NCBI RefSeq assembly: GCF_013004645.1
Contig: NZ_JABEME010000016.1
Span: 1 to 59,534, forward strand
Direction: 5' to 3'
From: Stenotrophomonas africana
GTDB taxonomy: Bacteria > Pseudomonadota > Gammaproteobacteria > Xanthomonadales > Xanthomonadaceae
DNA: 59,534 nt
A program made the translations under genes and the position numbers. This document shows, one piece after another, positions 32,638-45,833 of this stretch; position 1 is the stretch's first letter; each line of letters opens with the position of its first letter. The notes below the pieces were generated by a model. The model saw nothing but the letters and a program-made list of their open reading frames with translations, had not been told where the DNA came from and did not search any database.

Positions 32638-33035
32638 GCGGCCACCCCGGCGGCGGGGAGGTGGCAGACCGCCTCGATGTTGTTGCCGTCCGGATCGAGC
32701 ACGAAGGCGGCGTAGTAGTGGGGGTGGTACCACGGGCGCAGGCCCGGCGCGCCGTTGTCACGGCCGCCGGCGGCGAGGGCGGCGGCATGGAAGGCGTCCA
32801 CCTGGTCGCGGCTGGTGCAGGCGAAGGCCACGTGCACGCCGTGGCTGGCGGTGCCGCCATTGCCGAGCCAGAAGAATGGCTTGCCATCGCTGCCGAAGCC
32901 GATGTGGTCGTGGGCGCCGGTCTGTTCGGCGGTCACTTCCATCACCACGCCGATCTGCAGCGGCGCCAGCGCCTGCAGGAAGAAGGTCTTGCTGCGCGCC
33001 AGGTCGGCGCTGGTCAAACCAAGATGATCGAGCAT
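32634..33035 (-). CDS. VOC-family (glyoxalase-like) protein
   Basis: A 133-residue vicinal-oxygen-chelate protein: MLDHLGLTSADLARSKTFFL starts the first beta-alpha-beta unit, and AAFVLDPDGNNIEAVCH carries the terminal metal-ligand-like Glu. The start at 33035 is used because the seven preceding residues are not family-like. It overlaps HMG-CoA lyase by 4 bp (ATGA) and follows the enoyl-CoA hydratase stop by 2 bp, so it is embedded in the operon. Substrate unknown; lactoylglutathione lyase-like or acyl-CoA epimerase-like activity are the obvious guesses. Confidence 0.85.
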   Translation of the reverse strand: MLDHLGLTSADLARSKTFFLQALAPLQIGVVMEVTAEQTGAHDHIGFGSDGKPFFWLGNGGTASHGVHVAFACTSRDQVDAFHAAALAAGGRDNGAPGLRPWYHPHYYAAFVLDPDGNNIEAVCHLPAAGVAA

Positions 33036-33037
33036 GT

Positions 33038-33826
33038 TCAGGCTTCCGTGACCCAATGGGGGGCGCGCTTGTCAAGGAAGGCGCCCAGGCCTTCCTGGCC
33101 CTCGGCGGACACCCGCAGGCGCGCGATCAGGGCGGCATTATCGCGATCCAGCGTGTCGCGGTCATGGCTGTCGCGGACCTGCCGCACCAGTTGCTTGGCG
33201 CTGGACGAGGCGATCGGGCCGGCCTTGTCGAGCAGGGCCAGCTGGCGTTGCAGTGCCTCGTCCAGGCGTTCGGGCTCGACCAGCTGGTGGACCAGGCCGA
33301 TGCGCAGCGCGGTGTCGGCGTCGAAATGCTCGCCGGTGGCGAACCAGCGGCGGGCCTGGCGCGGGCCGATGGCCTCGATCACATAGGGCGAGATCACCGC
33401 CGGCAGCAGGCCGAGGCGGCTTTCGGTCAGGCCGAAGCGGGCCGAGGTGCTGGCGATGGCGATGTCGCAGCAGGCGACCAGGCCGACGCCGCCGCCGAAG
33501 GCCGCGCCATGGACCCGGGCCAGGGTCGGCTTGGGCAGCTCGTCCAGGGTGCGCATCAGCCGCGCCAGCGCCAGTGAGTCCTCGCGGTTGTCGGCCTCGC
33601 TGGCCGCAGCCATGCCGCGCATCCACTGCATGTCGGCGCCGGCCGAGAAGGAGGCGCCGTGGCCGGCCACTACCACCGCGCGCACCGAATCATCGTGGCC
33701 GGCGGCCTCCAGTGCGGCGGTCAGCCGGGCGATCAGCCCGGCGTCAAAGGCGTTGTGCAGCTCCGGCCGGTTCAGCCAGAGGGTGAGGACGGCGCCGCTG
33801 CGCTCGATCTGCAAAGCATCGTTCAT
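33038..33826 (-). CDS. Enoyl-CoA hydratase (methylglutaconyl-CoA hydratase-like)
   Basis: A 262-residue crotonase. The oxyanion-hole segments are seen in SAGADMQWMRGMAA and VHGAAFGGGVGLVACCDIAI. The expected C-terminal catalytic-region Glu of hydratases falls in RFGLTESRLGLLPAVISPYV. Next to HMG-CoA lyase, hydration of 3-methylglutaconyl-CoA (leucine pathway, LiuC-type) is the likely role. First gene of a - strand set: hydratase, VOC protein, HMG-CoA lyase, SDR. A perfect dyad lies 17 bp upstream of its start. Confidence 0.85.
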   Translation of the reverse strand: MNDALQIERSGAVLTLWLNRPELHNAFDAGLIARLTAALEAAGHDDSVRAVVVAGHGASFSAGADMQWMRGMAAASEADNREDSLALARLMRTLDELPKPTLARVHGAAFGGGVGLVACCDIAIASTSARFGLTESRLGLLPAVISPYVIEAIGPRQARRWFATGEHFDADTALRIGLVHQLVEPERLDEALQRQLALLDKAGPIASSSAKQLVRQVRDSHDRDTLDRDNAALIARLRVSAEGQEGLGAFLDKRAPHWVTEA

Positions 33827-33842
33827 GGGATTCCAGGGTCAC

Positions 33843-33858
33843 TCCATACCTGTATGGA
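33843..33858. promoter_or_regulatory. Perfect 16-bp dyad upstream of the acyl-CoA operon
   Basis: TCCATAC CT GTATGGA is a 7+2+7 perfect dyad, 17 bp upstream of the hydratase start. The position suits an operator of a TetR- or MerR-type regulator; no such regulator is adjacent. Confidence 0.4.
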
Positions 33859-33901
33859 TCATAGCGGGCCATTGGTCATGGGCCATGACGCGACGCGGGA
33901 A

Positions 33902-33925
33902 TGTTAGAATCGAGAACCATTTACA
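33902..33925 (+). promoter_or_regulatory. feo promoter with Fur-like site
   Basis: TGtTAGAAT (33902-33910) fits an extended -10 element. CGAGAACCATTTACA (33911-33925) matches 9 of the 14 defined positions of the 7-1-7 Fur site. Placed 20 bp before feoA, it would give iron-dependent repression. Confidence 0.5.
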
Positions 33926-33945
33926 TCCAGCAGAGAACACGCTAG

Positions 33946-34196
33946 ATGACGCTGTCCGAACTGCCGCTGCACACCTCGGCCGTGGTCGAGTCCGTGCAGG
34001 ACCTGCATGCCAACGATGCCATTGCCCGTCGCCTGCGCGAGCTGGGTTTCGTGAATGGCGAGGAAGTACGCCTGGTGGCCAAGGGTCCGGTGGGGGGCGA
34101 GCCGCTGCTTGTGCAGGTCGGGTTCACCCGGTTCGCGCTGCGGATCAGTGAAGCCATGCGGGTCGTGGTCGACGCCGCCAGCCAGGAACGACGCGC

Positions 34197-34200
<4 letters not shown>
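33946..34200 (+). CDS. feoA: Ferrous iron transport protein A
   Basis: An 84-residue cytosolic SH3-like protein needed for FeoB-driven Fe(II) uptake. Typical sequence: IARRLRELGFVNGEEVRLVA and FALRISEAMRVVV. Its stop overlaps the feoB start by 4 bp (ATGA), indicating tight coupling. A Fur-like site precedes it. Confidence 0.93.
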
Positions 34201-36061
<1,861 letters not shown>

Positions 36062-36062
<1 letters not shown>

Positions 36063-36316
36063 TGGATACCGGCCTGCTGATCCAGTACCTGATCATCGCG
36101 GTGGCCGTGCTGGTCAGTGTCTGGGTGGTGCTGAAGAAGCAGTTTCCCGGCACCGTGCGCAAGCTGCGTGGGGTATTGGCGCTGGCGCTGCTCAAGCCGG
36201 GCCGCGCTGCCTGGCTGCAGGCGCTGGGGCGGAAGGTCGCGCCGCCGGCGAGCGGGAGTGGTGGTGCCTGTGGCAGTTGCGACAGCTGCGGGCCGACTCC
36301 GCCGAAGCAGCACTGA
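36062..36316 (+). CDS. FeoB-associated Cys-rich small membrane protein
   Basis: An 84-residue protein whose ATG uses the last base of the feoB stop codon. One transmembrane helix (about residues 6-26, LIQYLIIAVAVLVSVWVVL), a basic cytosolic part, and a C-terminal cysteine cluster GGACGSCDSCG. It takes the place of FeoC and fits the FeoB-associated Cys-rich family. The cysteines could bind iron or an Fe-S cluster; this is inference. Confidence 0.8.
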
Positions 36317-36331
36317 CGCTGCTTTCCTGCT

Positions 36332-36397
36332 CTGGTGGGTGCGAACCTTCTGCCGGTGGGTGGGCCCTCCCCCTGTGGGTGCGAACCTTGGTTCGCA
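36332..36397. repeat. GGTGGGTG-headed palindromes (one partial, one complete)
   Basis: A partial unit at 36332-36355 (head GGTGGGTGCGAACC followed by a mismatched arm) and a complete one, TGCGAACC tt GGTTCGCA, at 36380-36397. The same family is at 10308, 36971 and 59352. Confidence 0.65.
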
Positions 36398-36409
36398 CGC
36401 TCTCCGGAT

Positions 36410-36875
36410 TCAAACCTCCCTCCGGATGATCGCCCGGAAGCGTCCATCCTGATTCAATCGCCGCACCGATTCCCGGTTTCCATGGATTGCCGCGAAGCCC
36501 GCCACGTCGGCAAGGGCATTGAGCAGCAGGCGCTTCATCGCGTTGCGATCACCAGCTTCAAGCAGGTCATGAAGGTCCTGTTGGGTGAAGACCCGGCGCA
36601 GCCCTGGCGTCTCTTCGATCCGCCAGTCCACATGGGGGGTGGGAATGCTGGTGCGGTACCTGAAGGCCTTCTCGAGGTCGCACGGTTCAAGCGGGTGCTC
36701 AAGCAGCTCCGCAAAGTAGAGCCCGGCATTTACATAGAAGCCCCTGCCGTGACTGGCGGCCTGGTGATTTACGACAAGCGAAGCGCCGTCCAGCAACCGG
36801 TAGCGTGTGGTCGTTGTTCCGGCAAAGCCTGTTTTCCTTGCACATCTGCTGAAGACTGTCGCGGATTTCATGCAT
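36410..36875 (-). pseudogene. DUF4304-like gene with a frameshift near its start
   Basis: The long frame from an ATG at 36871 encodes 153 residues resembling DUF4304 proteins from TGFAGTTTTRYRLLDG onward (then SLVVNHQAASHGRGFYVNAG). Its first 12 residues (MKSATVFSRCAR) are not family-like. Reading the other frame from an ATG at 36875 gives MHEIRDSLQQMCKE, the expected N-terminus. The frames join at a run of four A on the coding strand (plus-strand T-run 36832-36835): with three A the protein would read ...MCKETGFAG... without a break. So one base appears inserted. Either the gene is inactive, a shorter product starts at 36871, or the base is a sequencing error. Confidence 0.65.
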
Positions 36876-36970
36876 TCTGCCTGGGCCGGAAGAAGGGTCC
36901 ACAGCCTTGAGGCGCAGTGATTTCAGGTCAATTGGCAAATGCGACACGCGCAACGAGCGCCCCAGGTGGG

Positions 36971-36988
36971 TGCGAACCTTGGTTCGCA
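36971..36988. repeat. GGTGGGTG-headed palindrome
   Basis: TGCGAACC tt GGTTCGCA preceded by GGTGGG; the same stem as at 36380. Lies 22 bp beyond the stop of the - strand oxidoreductase gene and may act as its 3' end. Confidence 0.65.
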
Positions 36989-37009
36989 CGCCTTGCCCGT
37001 GGCCTGGAT

Positions 37010-37591
37010 CTAGCCGGCCCGCGCTCCCAGCTCCGCTGCCAGCGCCAGCCACTTGCTGCGCTGCGCCGGGGTGCTGCTGCGCACCGCGCCCACGCGGCTG
37101 ACCCGCACCGGGCGGATGCCGCAGAACTCCAGGATGGTGGCGCGGATCTGGGTGATGCCCGGGTCGCGGTGGATCCAGCGGTAGTACCAGGGCGGCGTGT
37201 CCAGCGTGGTGATCACCCGCGCGCTGCGCCCGGCCAGCAGGCGGTCCCACCACACCGAATCGCGCCGGTAGCGGAAGGCGTATCCCGGCAACAGCACGCG
37301 ATCGAAGAAGCCCTTCAGCAGCGCCGGCATCGCGCCCCACCAGGTGGGATAGACCAGGACCAGGTGATCGCAGGCTTGAATCGCCTCGGCGGCGTCCTGC
37401 AGATCGGCCTCCAGCGGCTGGATCTGGCGGTAGCCGTGGCGCAGAACCGGGTCGAATTCAAGGTCGCCCAGTGCGATCAGGCGCACCCGGTGGCCGGCGT
37501 TCTCGGCGGCCGTGGCATAGCGCTGGGCGAGGGCGCCGCACAGGCTGTCACGGTCAGGATGGCCGAGCAGGATCAGGATGGAACGGGACAC
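37010..37591 (-). CDS. NAD(P)H-dependent flavin oxidoreductase (quinone reductase, KefF/MdaB-like)
   Basis: A 193-residue flavodoxin-fold enzyme. SILILLGHPDRDSLCGALAQ starts the FMN-binding strand and loop, and LVLVYPTWWGAMPALLKGFF is the family signature. The start is a GTG at 37591 preceded by GAGG; the open frame before it overlaps the MerR gene. Probably reduces quinones or electrophiles with NAD(P)H. Third gene of an SDR-MerR-reductase set, 56 bp after merR. Confidence 0.85.
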   Translation of the reverse strand: MSRSILILLGHPDRDSLCGALAQRYATAAENAGHRVRLIALGDLEFDPVLRHGYRQIQPLEADLQDAAEAIQACDHLVLVYPTWWGAMPALLKGFFDRVLLPGYAFRYRRDSVWWDRLLAGRSARVITTLDTPPWYYRWIHRDPGITQIRATILEFCGIRPVRVSRVGAVRSSTPAQRSKWLALAAELGARAG

Positions 37592-37647
37592 GCGCAACCT
37601 CGGGCAATGGAAAGTGCGCGAGACTGCGGTCTGCCCCTGGGGCAGAG

Positions 37648-38043
37648 TCAAACCCCGGTGGTACAGCCGCCGGGTTCCAGTACGCAGTCGCCGCTGCCGG
37701 AGTGCAGCCACCGCTGAAGTTCGTCGCTGACCTGCTGCAGATCGCGCTCGACCTGTGCAAGCCGTGCCCGTTCGTTGGCAACGCGGCCGCGCTGCTGCTC
37801 CAGCAAGGCCAGCACCGCTGGCCAGTCGAGCCGCCCGTCGCGGCCCTGCAGGCGTGAGATCGACGCAAGCGTGATACCCAGCCCCAGCGCCTGGCGGATC
37901 AGCTGCACCCAGGCCACGTCCTGTTCGCTGTAGTCGCGATATCGGTTCAGGCGCGGCACCGGCGGCAGCAGGCCGCGTGCTTCGTACAGGCGGATGGCCT
38001 TGGCACTGGCGCCGGTCAGGCGGCTGACTTCGGAGATGCGCAT
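37648..38043 (-). CDS. MerR-family transcriptional regulator
   Basis: A 131-residue MerR protein: MRISEVSRLTGASAKAIRLY is the winged-helix start, followed by YEARGLLPPVPRLNRYRDYS and a coiled coil (LEQQRGRVANERARLAQVERDLQQV). The C-terminal tail has two cysteines (GDCVLEPGGC), which could bind metal or sense redox state. Start at 38043; it begins 4 bp after the SDR stop. Likely controls this SDR-MerR-reductase operon. Confidence 0.88.
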   Translation of the reverse strand: MRISEVSRLTGASAKAIRLYEARGLLPPVPRLNRYRDYSEQDVAWVQLIRQALGLGITLASISRLQGRDGRLDWPAVLALLEQQRGRVANERARLAQVERDLQQVSDELQRWLHSGSGDCVLEPGGCTTGV

Positions 38044-38047
38044 CGGC

Positions 38048-38809
38048 TCAGTCCCGCACCAGTCCGCCATCGACCACCAGATTCTGGCCGGTCACCGCGC
38101 GCGACCAGGGGCTGGCGAAGAACAGTGCGGTATCGGCGAACTCGGCCGGGGTGGTGACGCTGCGCAGCGGGGTGTTGGCGGCGATGTAGTCGAACACCGC
38201 TTCCGGCGTGGCGGCACTGGCATCGGTGGTACGCAGCAGGCCGCCGGACAGCATGTTCACGGTGATGCCATGCGGGCCGAGGTCACCGGCCAGCGTGCGG
38301 GTCAGTGCCAACAGGGCGGCTTTGGCCGCGGTGTAGTCGTGGTAGGGCACCACCGGGTTCTGGAACAGGTTGGTGCCGATGTTGATCACGCGGCCGAAGC
38401 GGCGGGCCTGCATGCCGGGCAGGACGGCCTGCACGGTGTTCAGCGCGCCGCGCACGCTGCCCTCGAACTGCGCCTGGAAGGCCGGCCAGCCGATAGCGGC
38501 GGCGCCGTCGCGGGCATCACCATTGAACGAGAACGCAGCGAGTGCGTTGTTGACCACCGTGGTGACGCCCTGGCCGAAGTGGGCCAGGGCATGCTGCAGC
38601 ATCGCATCGACCTGGCTGCGATCAGTGACGTCGGCCGGCAGTGCGATTGCCTGTCCGCCCAGCTCGGTTGCCAGCGCCCGTGCGGCGCCTTCGCTGCGGT
38701 GATAGTTGACGATGACGCGCGCACCCTGCGCAGCGAACGCGCGGGCGATGTGCTGGCCAAGGCCACGGCCGGCGCCGGTGACCAGCACCAGCTGTTCGCT
38801 GATCTGCAT
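38048..38809 (-). CDS. Short-chain dehydrogenase (FabG-like 3-oxoacyl reductase)
   Basis: A 253-residue SDR. Cofactor motif LVTGAGRGLGQHIARAF and NYHRSEGAA after strand 2 suggest NADPH. Catalytic YHDYTAAKAALLALTRTLAG is present; the central NNAL replaces the usual NNAG. First gene of the operon with MerR and the quinone reductase, divergent from dapB by 90 bp. Possibly an aldehyde or quinone reductase; true FabG is unlikely given the context. Confidence 0.83.
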   Translation of the reverse strand: MQISEQLVLVTGAGRGLGQHIARAFAAQGARVIVNYHRSEGAARALATELGGQAIALPADVTDRSQVDAMLQHALAHFGQGVTTVVNNALAAFSFNGDARDGAAAIGWPAFQAQFEGSVRGALNTVQAVLPGMQARRFGRVINIGTNLFQNPVVPYHDYTAAKAALLALTRTLAGDLGPHGITVNMLSGGLLRTTDASAATPEAVFDYIAANTPLRSVTTPAEFADTALFFASPWSRAVTGQNLVVDGGLVRD

Positions 38810-38899
38810 GAGGGAGCTGCCATCCATTGCATGAAAGGGCATGCAGCGTAGCAGCGATGGCGCTTGCCGGAGCGGGCGTGCTGCCGCTAGCCTGCAGGC

Positions 38900-39619
38900 A
38901 TGAACCAGACTCCCCTGCGATTGCTCATTCACGGTGCCTCCGGGCGCATGGGCCAGGCCCTGCTGCGGTTGGCCGCCGAACATCCCGAAACCCTGCAGAT
39001 CGTGGCCGCAGTGACCGGCCGTGCGCCGGCGCAGCGCGTGGTCGACGGCGTGCCGTTCTTCGGTGCCAGCGAGCTCCCCGGCGCGCCGGTGTTCGATGTG
39101 GCGATCGACTTCAGCCTGCCGGAGGGCTTCGACCCGCTGCTGGCGTTGTGCGTGGATCGGGGGGCAGGACTTGTGTCGGGGACCACCGGCATCTCCAGCA
39201 CGCAGCGCCAGGCGCTGGAGGCTGCGGCGGCGAAGATCCCGCTGGTCTGGGCCTCGAACTTCAGTCTGGGCGTGGCGGTGCTGGACGAACTGGTCGAGCG
39301 CGCGGCGCAGGCGCTGCCAGGCTGGGGCTGCGACATCGTCGAGTCTCACCACACCCAGAAGAAGGACGCGCCGTCGGGTACCGCACTGACCCTGGGCGCG
39401 GCCGCGCAGCGGGGCGGGGCGGAGCCGCACTACGCCAGCCTGCGTGCCGGTGACATCGTCGGGGAGCACCTGGTGCAGTTCACCGGGCTGGGCGAGCGCA
39501 TCGAGCTGGTGCATCGGGCCACCAACCGCGACATCTTCGCCCGCGGCGCCCTGTTCGCCGCCCGCCAGCTGCAGGGCCGGGCCCCGGGCAGCTATCGGGT
39601 AAGGGACCTGCTGCAGTAA
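38900..39619 (+). CDS. dapB: 4-hydroxy-tetrahydrodipicolinate reductase
   Basis: A 239-residue enzyme of lysine and peptidoglycan precursor synthesis. The NAD(P)H motif IHGASGRMGQALLRLAAEHP is at the N-terminus, and the catalytic signature ESHHTQKKDAPSGTAL carries the active-site His pair and Lys. Slightly shorter than the ~270 residues of E. coli DapB. Upstream of carA on the same strand, separated by a SMAG-like palindrome. Confidence 0.95.
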   Translation: MNQTPLRLLIHGASGRMGQALLRLAAEHPETLQIVAAVTGRAPAQRVVDGVPFFGASELPGAPVFDVAIDFSLPEGFDPLLALCVDRGAGLVSGTTGISSTQRQALEAAAAKIPLVWASNFSLGVAVLDELVERAAQALPGWGCDIVESHHTQKKDAPSGTALTLGAAAQRGGAEPHYASLRAGDIVGEHLVQFTGLGERIELVHRATNRDIFARGALFAARQLQGRAPGSYRVRDLLQ

Positions 39620-39881
39620 GTCGGTAGTGCCGGCCGCTGGTCGGCACTACCGGGTGGCGGACCCCGCATACGCCGCCGGATTGAAATGAATGCGCAATCG
39701 CCTGTTCATCAAGTGCGATAACCGCTGGCGCGAGCGCCCCGGCAGCGCTACAATTCGCACTCGCCGAATCACGAAAGCCGGACCGGTCCCAGACCGTACG
39801 TCCGCGCTTTTTTGCAACCGGATTTCCGTGAAGCGCAGGCGTGACTTCGGCAGCCCCCTCGGTAGCCAAAGTGAGATTCCC
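39620..39881 (+). promoter_or_regulatory. dapB-carA intergenic region with a GTAG palindrome and a -10-like box
   Basis: GTAGTGCCGGC / GTCGGCACTAC (39624-39650) immediately follows dapB and probably ends its transcript. TACAAT at 39749-39754 is the best -10 candidate for carAB, though no good -35 is seen at 17 bp. No ArgR or PurR site is recognisable by eye. Confidence 0.45.
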
Positions 39882-41009
39882 GTGACCCAAGCCGCAATCC
39901 TCGTCCTCGAAGACGGCACCGTATTCGAGGGCGAATCCGTAGGCGCGCCCGGCCTGTCCGTCGGTGAGGTGGTGTTCAACACCGCCATGACCGGCTACCA
40001 GGAAGTGCTGACCGACCCGTCCTACGCCCGGCAGATGGTCACGCTGACCTATCCGCATATCGGTAACACCGGCATGACCGACCAGGACAATGAAGCGTCC
40101 AAGGTGTGGTCGGCCGGTCTGATCGTGCGCGACGTTCCCCGTCGTCCCAGCAACTGGCGCAGCCAGGTGTCGCTGCAGGACTGGCTGATCCAGCGTGGCG
40201 TGGTCGCCATCGCCGGCATCGACACCCGCAAGCTGACCCGCATCCTGCGCGAGAAGGGCGCGCAGAACGGTGCGCTGATGGCCGGTGACATCGACGTGGA
40301 AAAGGCACTGGAAGCCGCCCGCAAGTTCCCGGGGCTGAAGGGCATGGATCTGGCCAAGGTCGTCACTACCGAGAAGACCTACACCTGGACCGAGGGCCAG
40401 CTGGACCTGGATGCCAACGCCTTCGTCAGCGTGCCGGCCCGGTTCAAGGTCGTGGCCTACGACTTCGGCGTGAAGACCAACATCCTGCGCATGCTGGCCG
40501 AGCGTGGTTGCGAAGTGACCGTGGTGCCGGCGCAGACCCCGGCCGCCGAAGTGCTGGCGCTGAAGCCGGATGGGGTGTTCCTGTCCAACGGCCCGGGTGA
40601 CCCGGAACCGTGCGACTACGCCATCGAAGCGATCAAGACCTTCATCGACGTGAAGATCCCGACCTTCGGCATCTGCCTGGGCCACCAGCTGCTGGGCCTG
40701 GCCTCGGGCGCGCAGACCATGAAGATGGGCCACGGCCACCACGGTGCCAACCACCCGGTGCAGGACCTGGACAGCGGCCGGGTGATGATCACCTCGCAGA
40801 ACCACGGCTTCGCGATCGATGAAGCGACCCTGCCGCCGACCCTGCGCGTGACCCACCGTTCGCTGTTCGATGGCACCAACCAGGGCGTGGCCCGCACCGA
40901 CGTGCCGGCGTTCTCGTTCCAGGGCCACCCGGAAGCGTCGCCGGGCCCGACCGATGTCGGTCCGCTGTTCGACCGCTTCGTGGTGCTGATGGAAGAGGCC
41001 AGGGCCTGA
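39882..41009 (+). CDS. carA: Carbamoyl-phosphate synthase small (glutaminase) subunit
   Basis: A 375-residue subunit that hydrolyses glutamine and passes ammonia to CarB. The C-terminal class I amidotransferase domain has the nucleophile in [15 protein letters not shown] (C265 by this start) and the His/Glu pair in [11 protein letters not shown]. The GTG at 39882 ([17 protein letters not shown]) matches family length; the open frame further upstream is not family-like. Followed by carB after 149 bp. Feeds pyrimidine and arginine synthesis. Confidence 0.95.
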   Translation: MTQAAILVLEDGTVFEGESVGAPGLSVGEVVFNTAMTGYQEVLTDPSYARQMVTLTYPHIGNTGMTDQDNEASKVWSAGLIVRDVPRRPSNWRSQVSLQDWLIQRGVVAIAGIDTRKLTRILREKGAQNGALMAGDIDVEKALEAARKFPGLKGMDLAKVVTTEKTYTWTEGQLDLDANAFVSVPARFKVVAYDFGVKTNILRMLAERGCEVTVVPAQTPAAEVLALKPDGVFLSNGPGDPEPCDYAIEAIKTFIDVKIPTFGICLGHQLLGLASGAQTMKMGHGHHGANHPVQDLDSGRVMITSQNHGFAIDEATLPPTLRVTHRSLFDGTNQGVARTDVPAFSFQGHPEASPGPTDVGPLFDRFVVLMEEARA

Positions 41010-41158
41010 TCAGTACGCCGCCGGCCCCCCGGTGGCGTCGCGATGGACCGTAAACCGCCGCAACGCTGCTGCCTCTGGCGCGGCGCTGCGGATCAAGATT
41101 CCTGATCGACAGCGTGCGATCACCCCCCTTGTCACGCTGTACTGACTTAGAGAAGAAA

Positions 41159-44397
<3,239 letters not shown>

Positions 44398-44401
<4 letters not shown>

Positions 44402-44874
44402 GAGCCCCCATCACGATGAAGGGCGCGCAGCGTCTGCGCGATGAACTGGATCACCTGAAGTCGGTCAAGCGCCCGAAGGTGATCGCCGCGATCGCCGAAG
44501 CGCGTGAGCATGGCGACCTGAAGGAGAACGCCGAGTACCACGCCGCGCGCGAGGAGCAGGGCTTCATCGAAGGCCGCATCAAGCAGCTGGAAGGCGAGCT
44601 GTCGCACGCCGAGATCATCGACGTGAGCAAGCTCAACGCCGGCTCCAAGGTAGTGTTCGGTGCCAGCGTGACGCTGGCCGACGTGGAAACCGACGAAGAG
44701 AAGAAGTACCAGATCGTCGGTGACCTGGAAGCGGACATCAAGCTGGGCCTGATCGCGATTTCCTCGCCGGTGGCGCGCGCGATGATCGGCAAGCTGGAAG
44801 GCGATTCGATCGTGATCGACGCACCGGCCGGCCAACGCGAGTACGAGATCGTCAGCGTCAGCTACGTGGACTGA
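44398..44874 (+). CDS. greA: Transcription elongation factor GreA
   Basis: A 158-residue factor that rescues backtracked RNA polymerase. The N-terminal coiled coil with the acidic tip is visible ([20 protein letters not shown]), followed by the C-terminal FKBP-like domain ([20 protein letters not shown]). Starts within the carB stop and is followed 4 bp later by rpfE. Confidence 0.96.
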
Positions 44875-44878
44875 CCAC

Positions 44879-45796
44879 GTGGCGACGGCGACCCTGCTGT
44901 TGCCTGCACGCAGCCGCTTTGCCGCGGCTGCGCTGCCGGACGATGTGGCACGTGCGCTCGGCCGTGCCACCACGGTGCAGGTTGCAGCGGGCGAACGCGC
45001 GCAGCTAACGCGCCATTTCACGGTGGCCGCGCCGCACTGGCCGGTGGCCGCGTTGACCCGCCAGCGCGACGTCGGCGATGCCGCCGGCGCCAGCTGGCTG
45101 CGTGCCGATCCGGCCTGCATGGTGCCGGACATGCACGGCGCGAGGATGATGGCCTACGGCGAAACACTGCGGCCGACGCTGGCCGACAGCCTGGCCCTGC
45201 TGCCGGTGCTGCAACCGCTGTTCGCCGATGCCGGGTTCGTGCTCGATGCACCGGACCCGTCGCGCTGGTACCTGCGCCTGCCGATCGACCTGGCCCTGCC
45301 GGACTTCGACAGTCCGGACGAGGTTCTCGGCGATGACCTGTTCTCGCACCTGCCGGAAGGCGAGGGCGGCCGTCGTTGGCGGGCGCTGATGACCGAGGCG
45401 CAGGTGCTGCTGCACAACCATTCCTGGAACCAGCAGCGCGCCTCGCAGGGACAGCAGCCGATCAATTCGCTCTGGTTCTGGGGCGGTGGCGTGATGCCGG
45501 TGTCGGTCAGCACGCCGCACGCACAGGTGCGCAGCCGCGATGCCTTGCTGCAGGGCCTGGCTCTGGCGGCTGGCGTAGCCGTGGATGGCGAGCAGGCGGT
45601 GGATGCACTGGTCGACCTGCGCCAGCTGCGCTCCCTGCAGCAGCTCGGCGATGATGCGATCCGTCCGCTGTTGGCCGCGCTGAAGCGCGGCGAGCTGCAG
45701 CGGCTGGTGCTGGATTTCGAGGACGGCCTGCAGTTCCAGCTGGACCGCGGCCAGCGCTGGCAGTTCTGGAAGAAGCCGCGCCAGCTGCACGAGTGA
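44879..45796 (+). CDS. rpfE: RpfE-like protein (phosphoglycerate mutase-related)
   Basis: A 305-residue protein starting with GTG 4 bp after greA. It matches by position and character the rpfE gene that follows greA and precedes recJ in the Xanthomonas rpf region. Family members are annotated as phosphoglycerate mutase-like or regulatory, without a proven reaction. Notable stretches are DPACMVPDMHGARMMAYG and NQQRASQGQQPINSLWFWGG, the second a strongly conserved-looking core. No signal peptide or membrane helix. The name is given on synteny; role in virulence-factor regulation is not shown here. Confidence 0.8.
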   Translation: MATATLLLPARSRFAAAALPDDVARALGRATTVQVAAGERAQLTRHFTVAAPHWPVAALTRQRDVGDAAGASWLRADPACMVPDMHGARMMAYGETLRPTLADSLALLPVLQPLFADAGFVLDAPDPSRWYLRLPIDLALPDFDSPDEVLGDDLFSHLPEGEGGRRWRALMTEAQVLLHNHSWNQQRASQGQQPINSLWFWGGGVMPVSVSTPHAQVRSRDALLQGLALAAGVAVDGEQAVDALVDLRQLRSLQQLGDDAIRPLLAALKRGELQRLVLDFEDGLQFQLDRGQRWQFWKKPRQLHE

Positions 45797-45803
45797 TTTC
45801 CCT

Positions 45804-45828
45804 GTAGAGCCGAGCCCACGCTCGGCTT
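45804..45828. repeat. SMAG palindrome (monomer)
   Basis: GTAGAGCCGAGCccacGCTCGGCTT lies between rpfE and the convergent DUF1176 gene; a probable shared 3' end. Confidence 0.8.
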
Positions 45829-45833
45829 CATCA

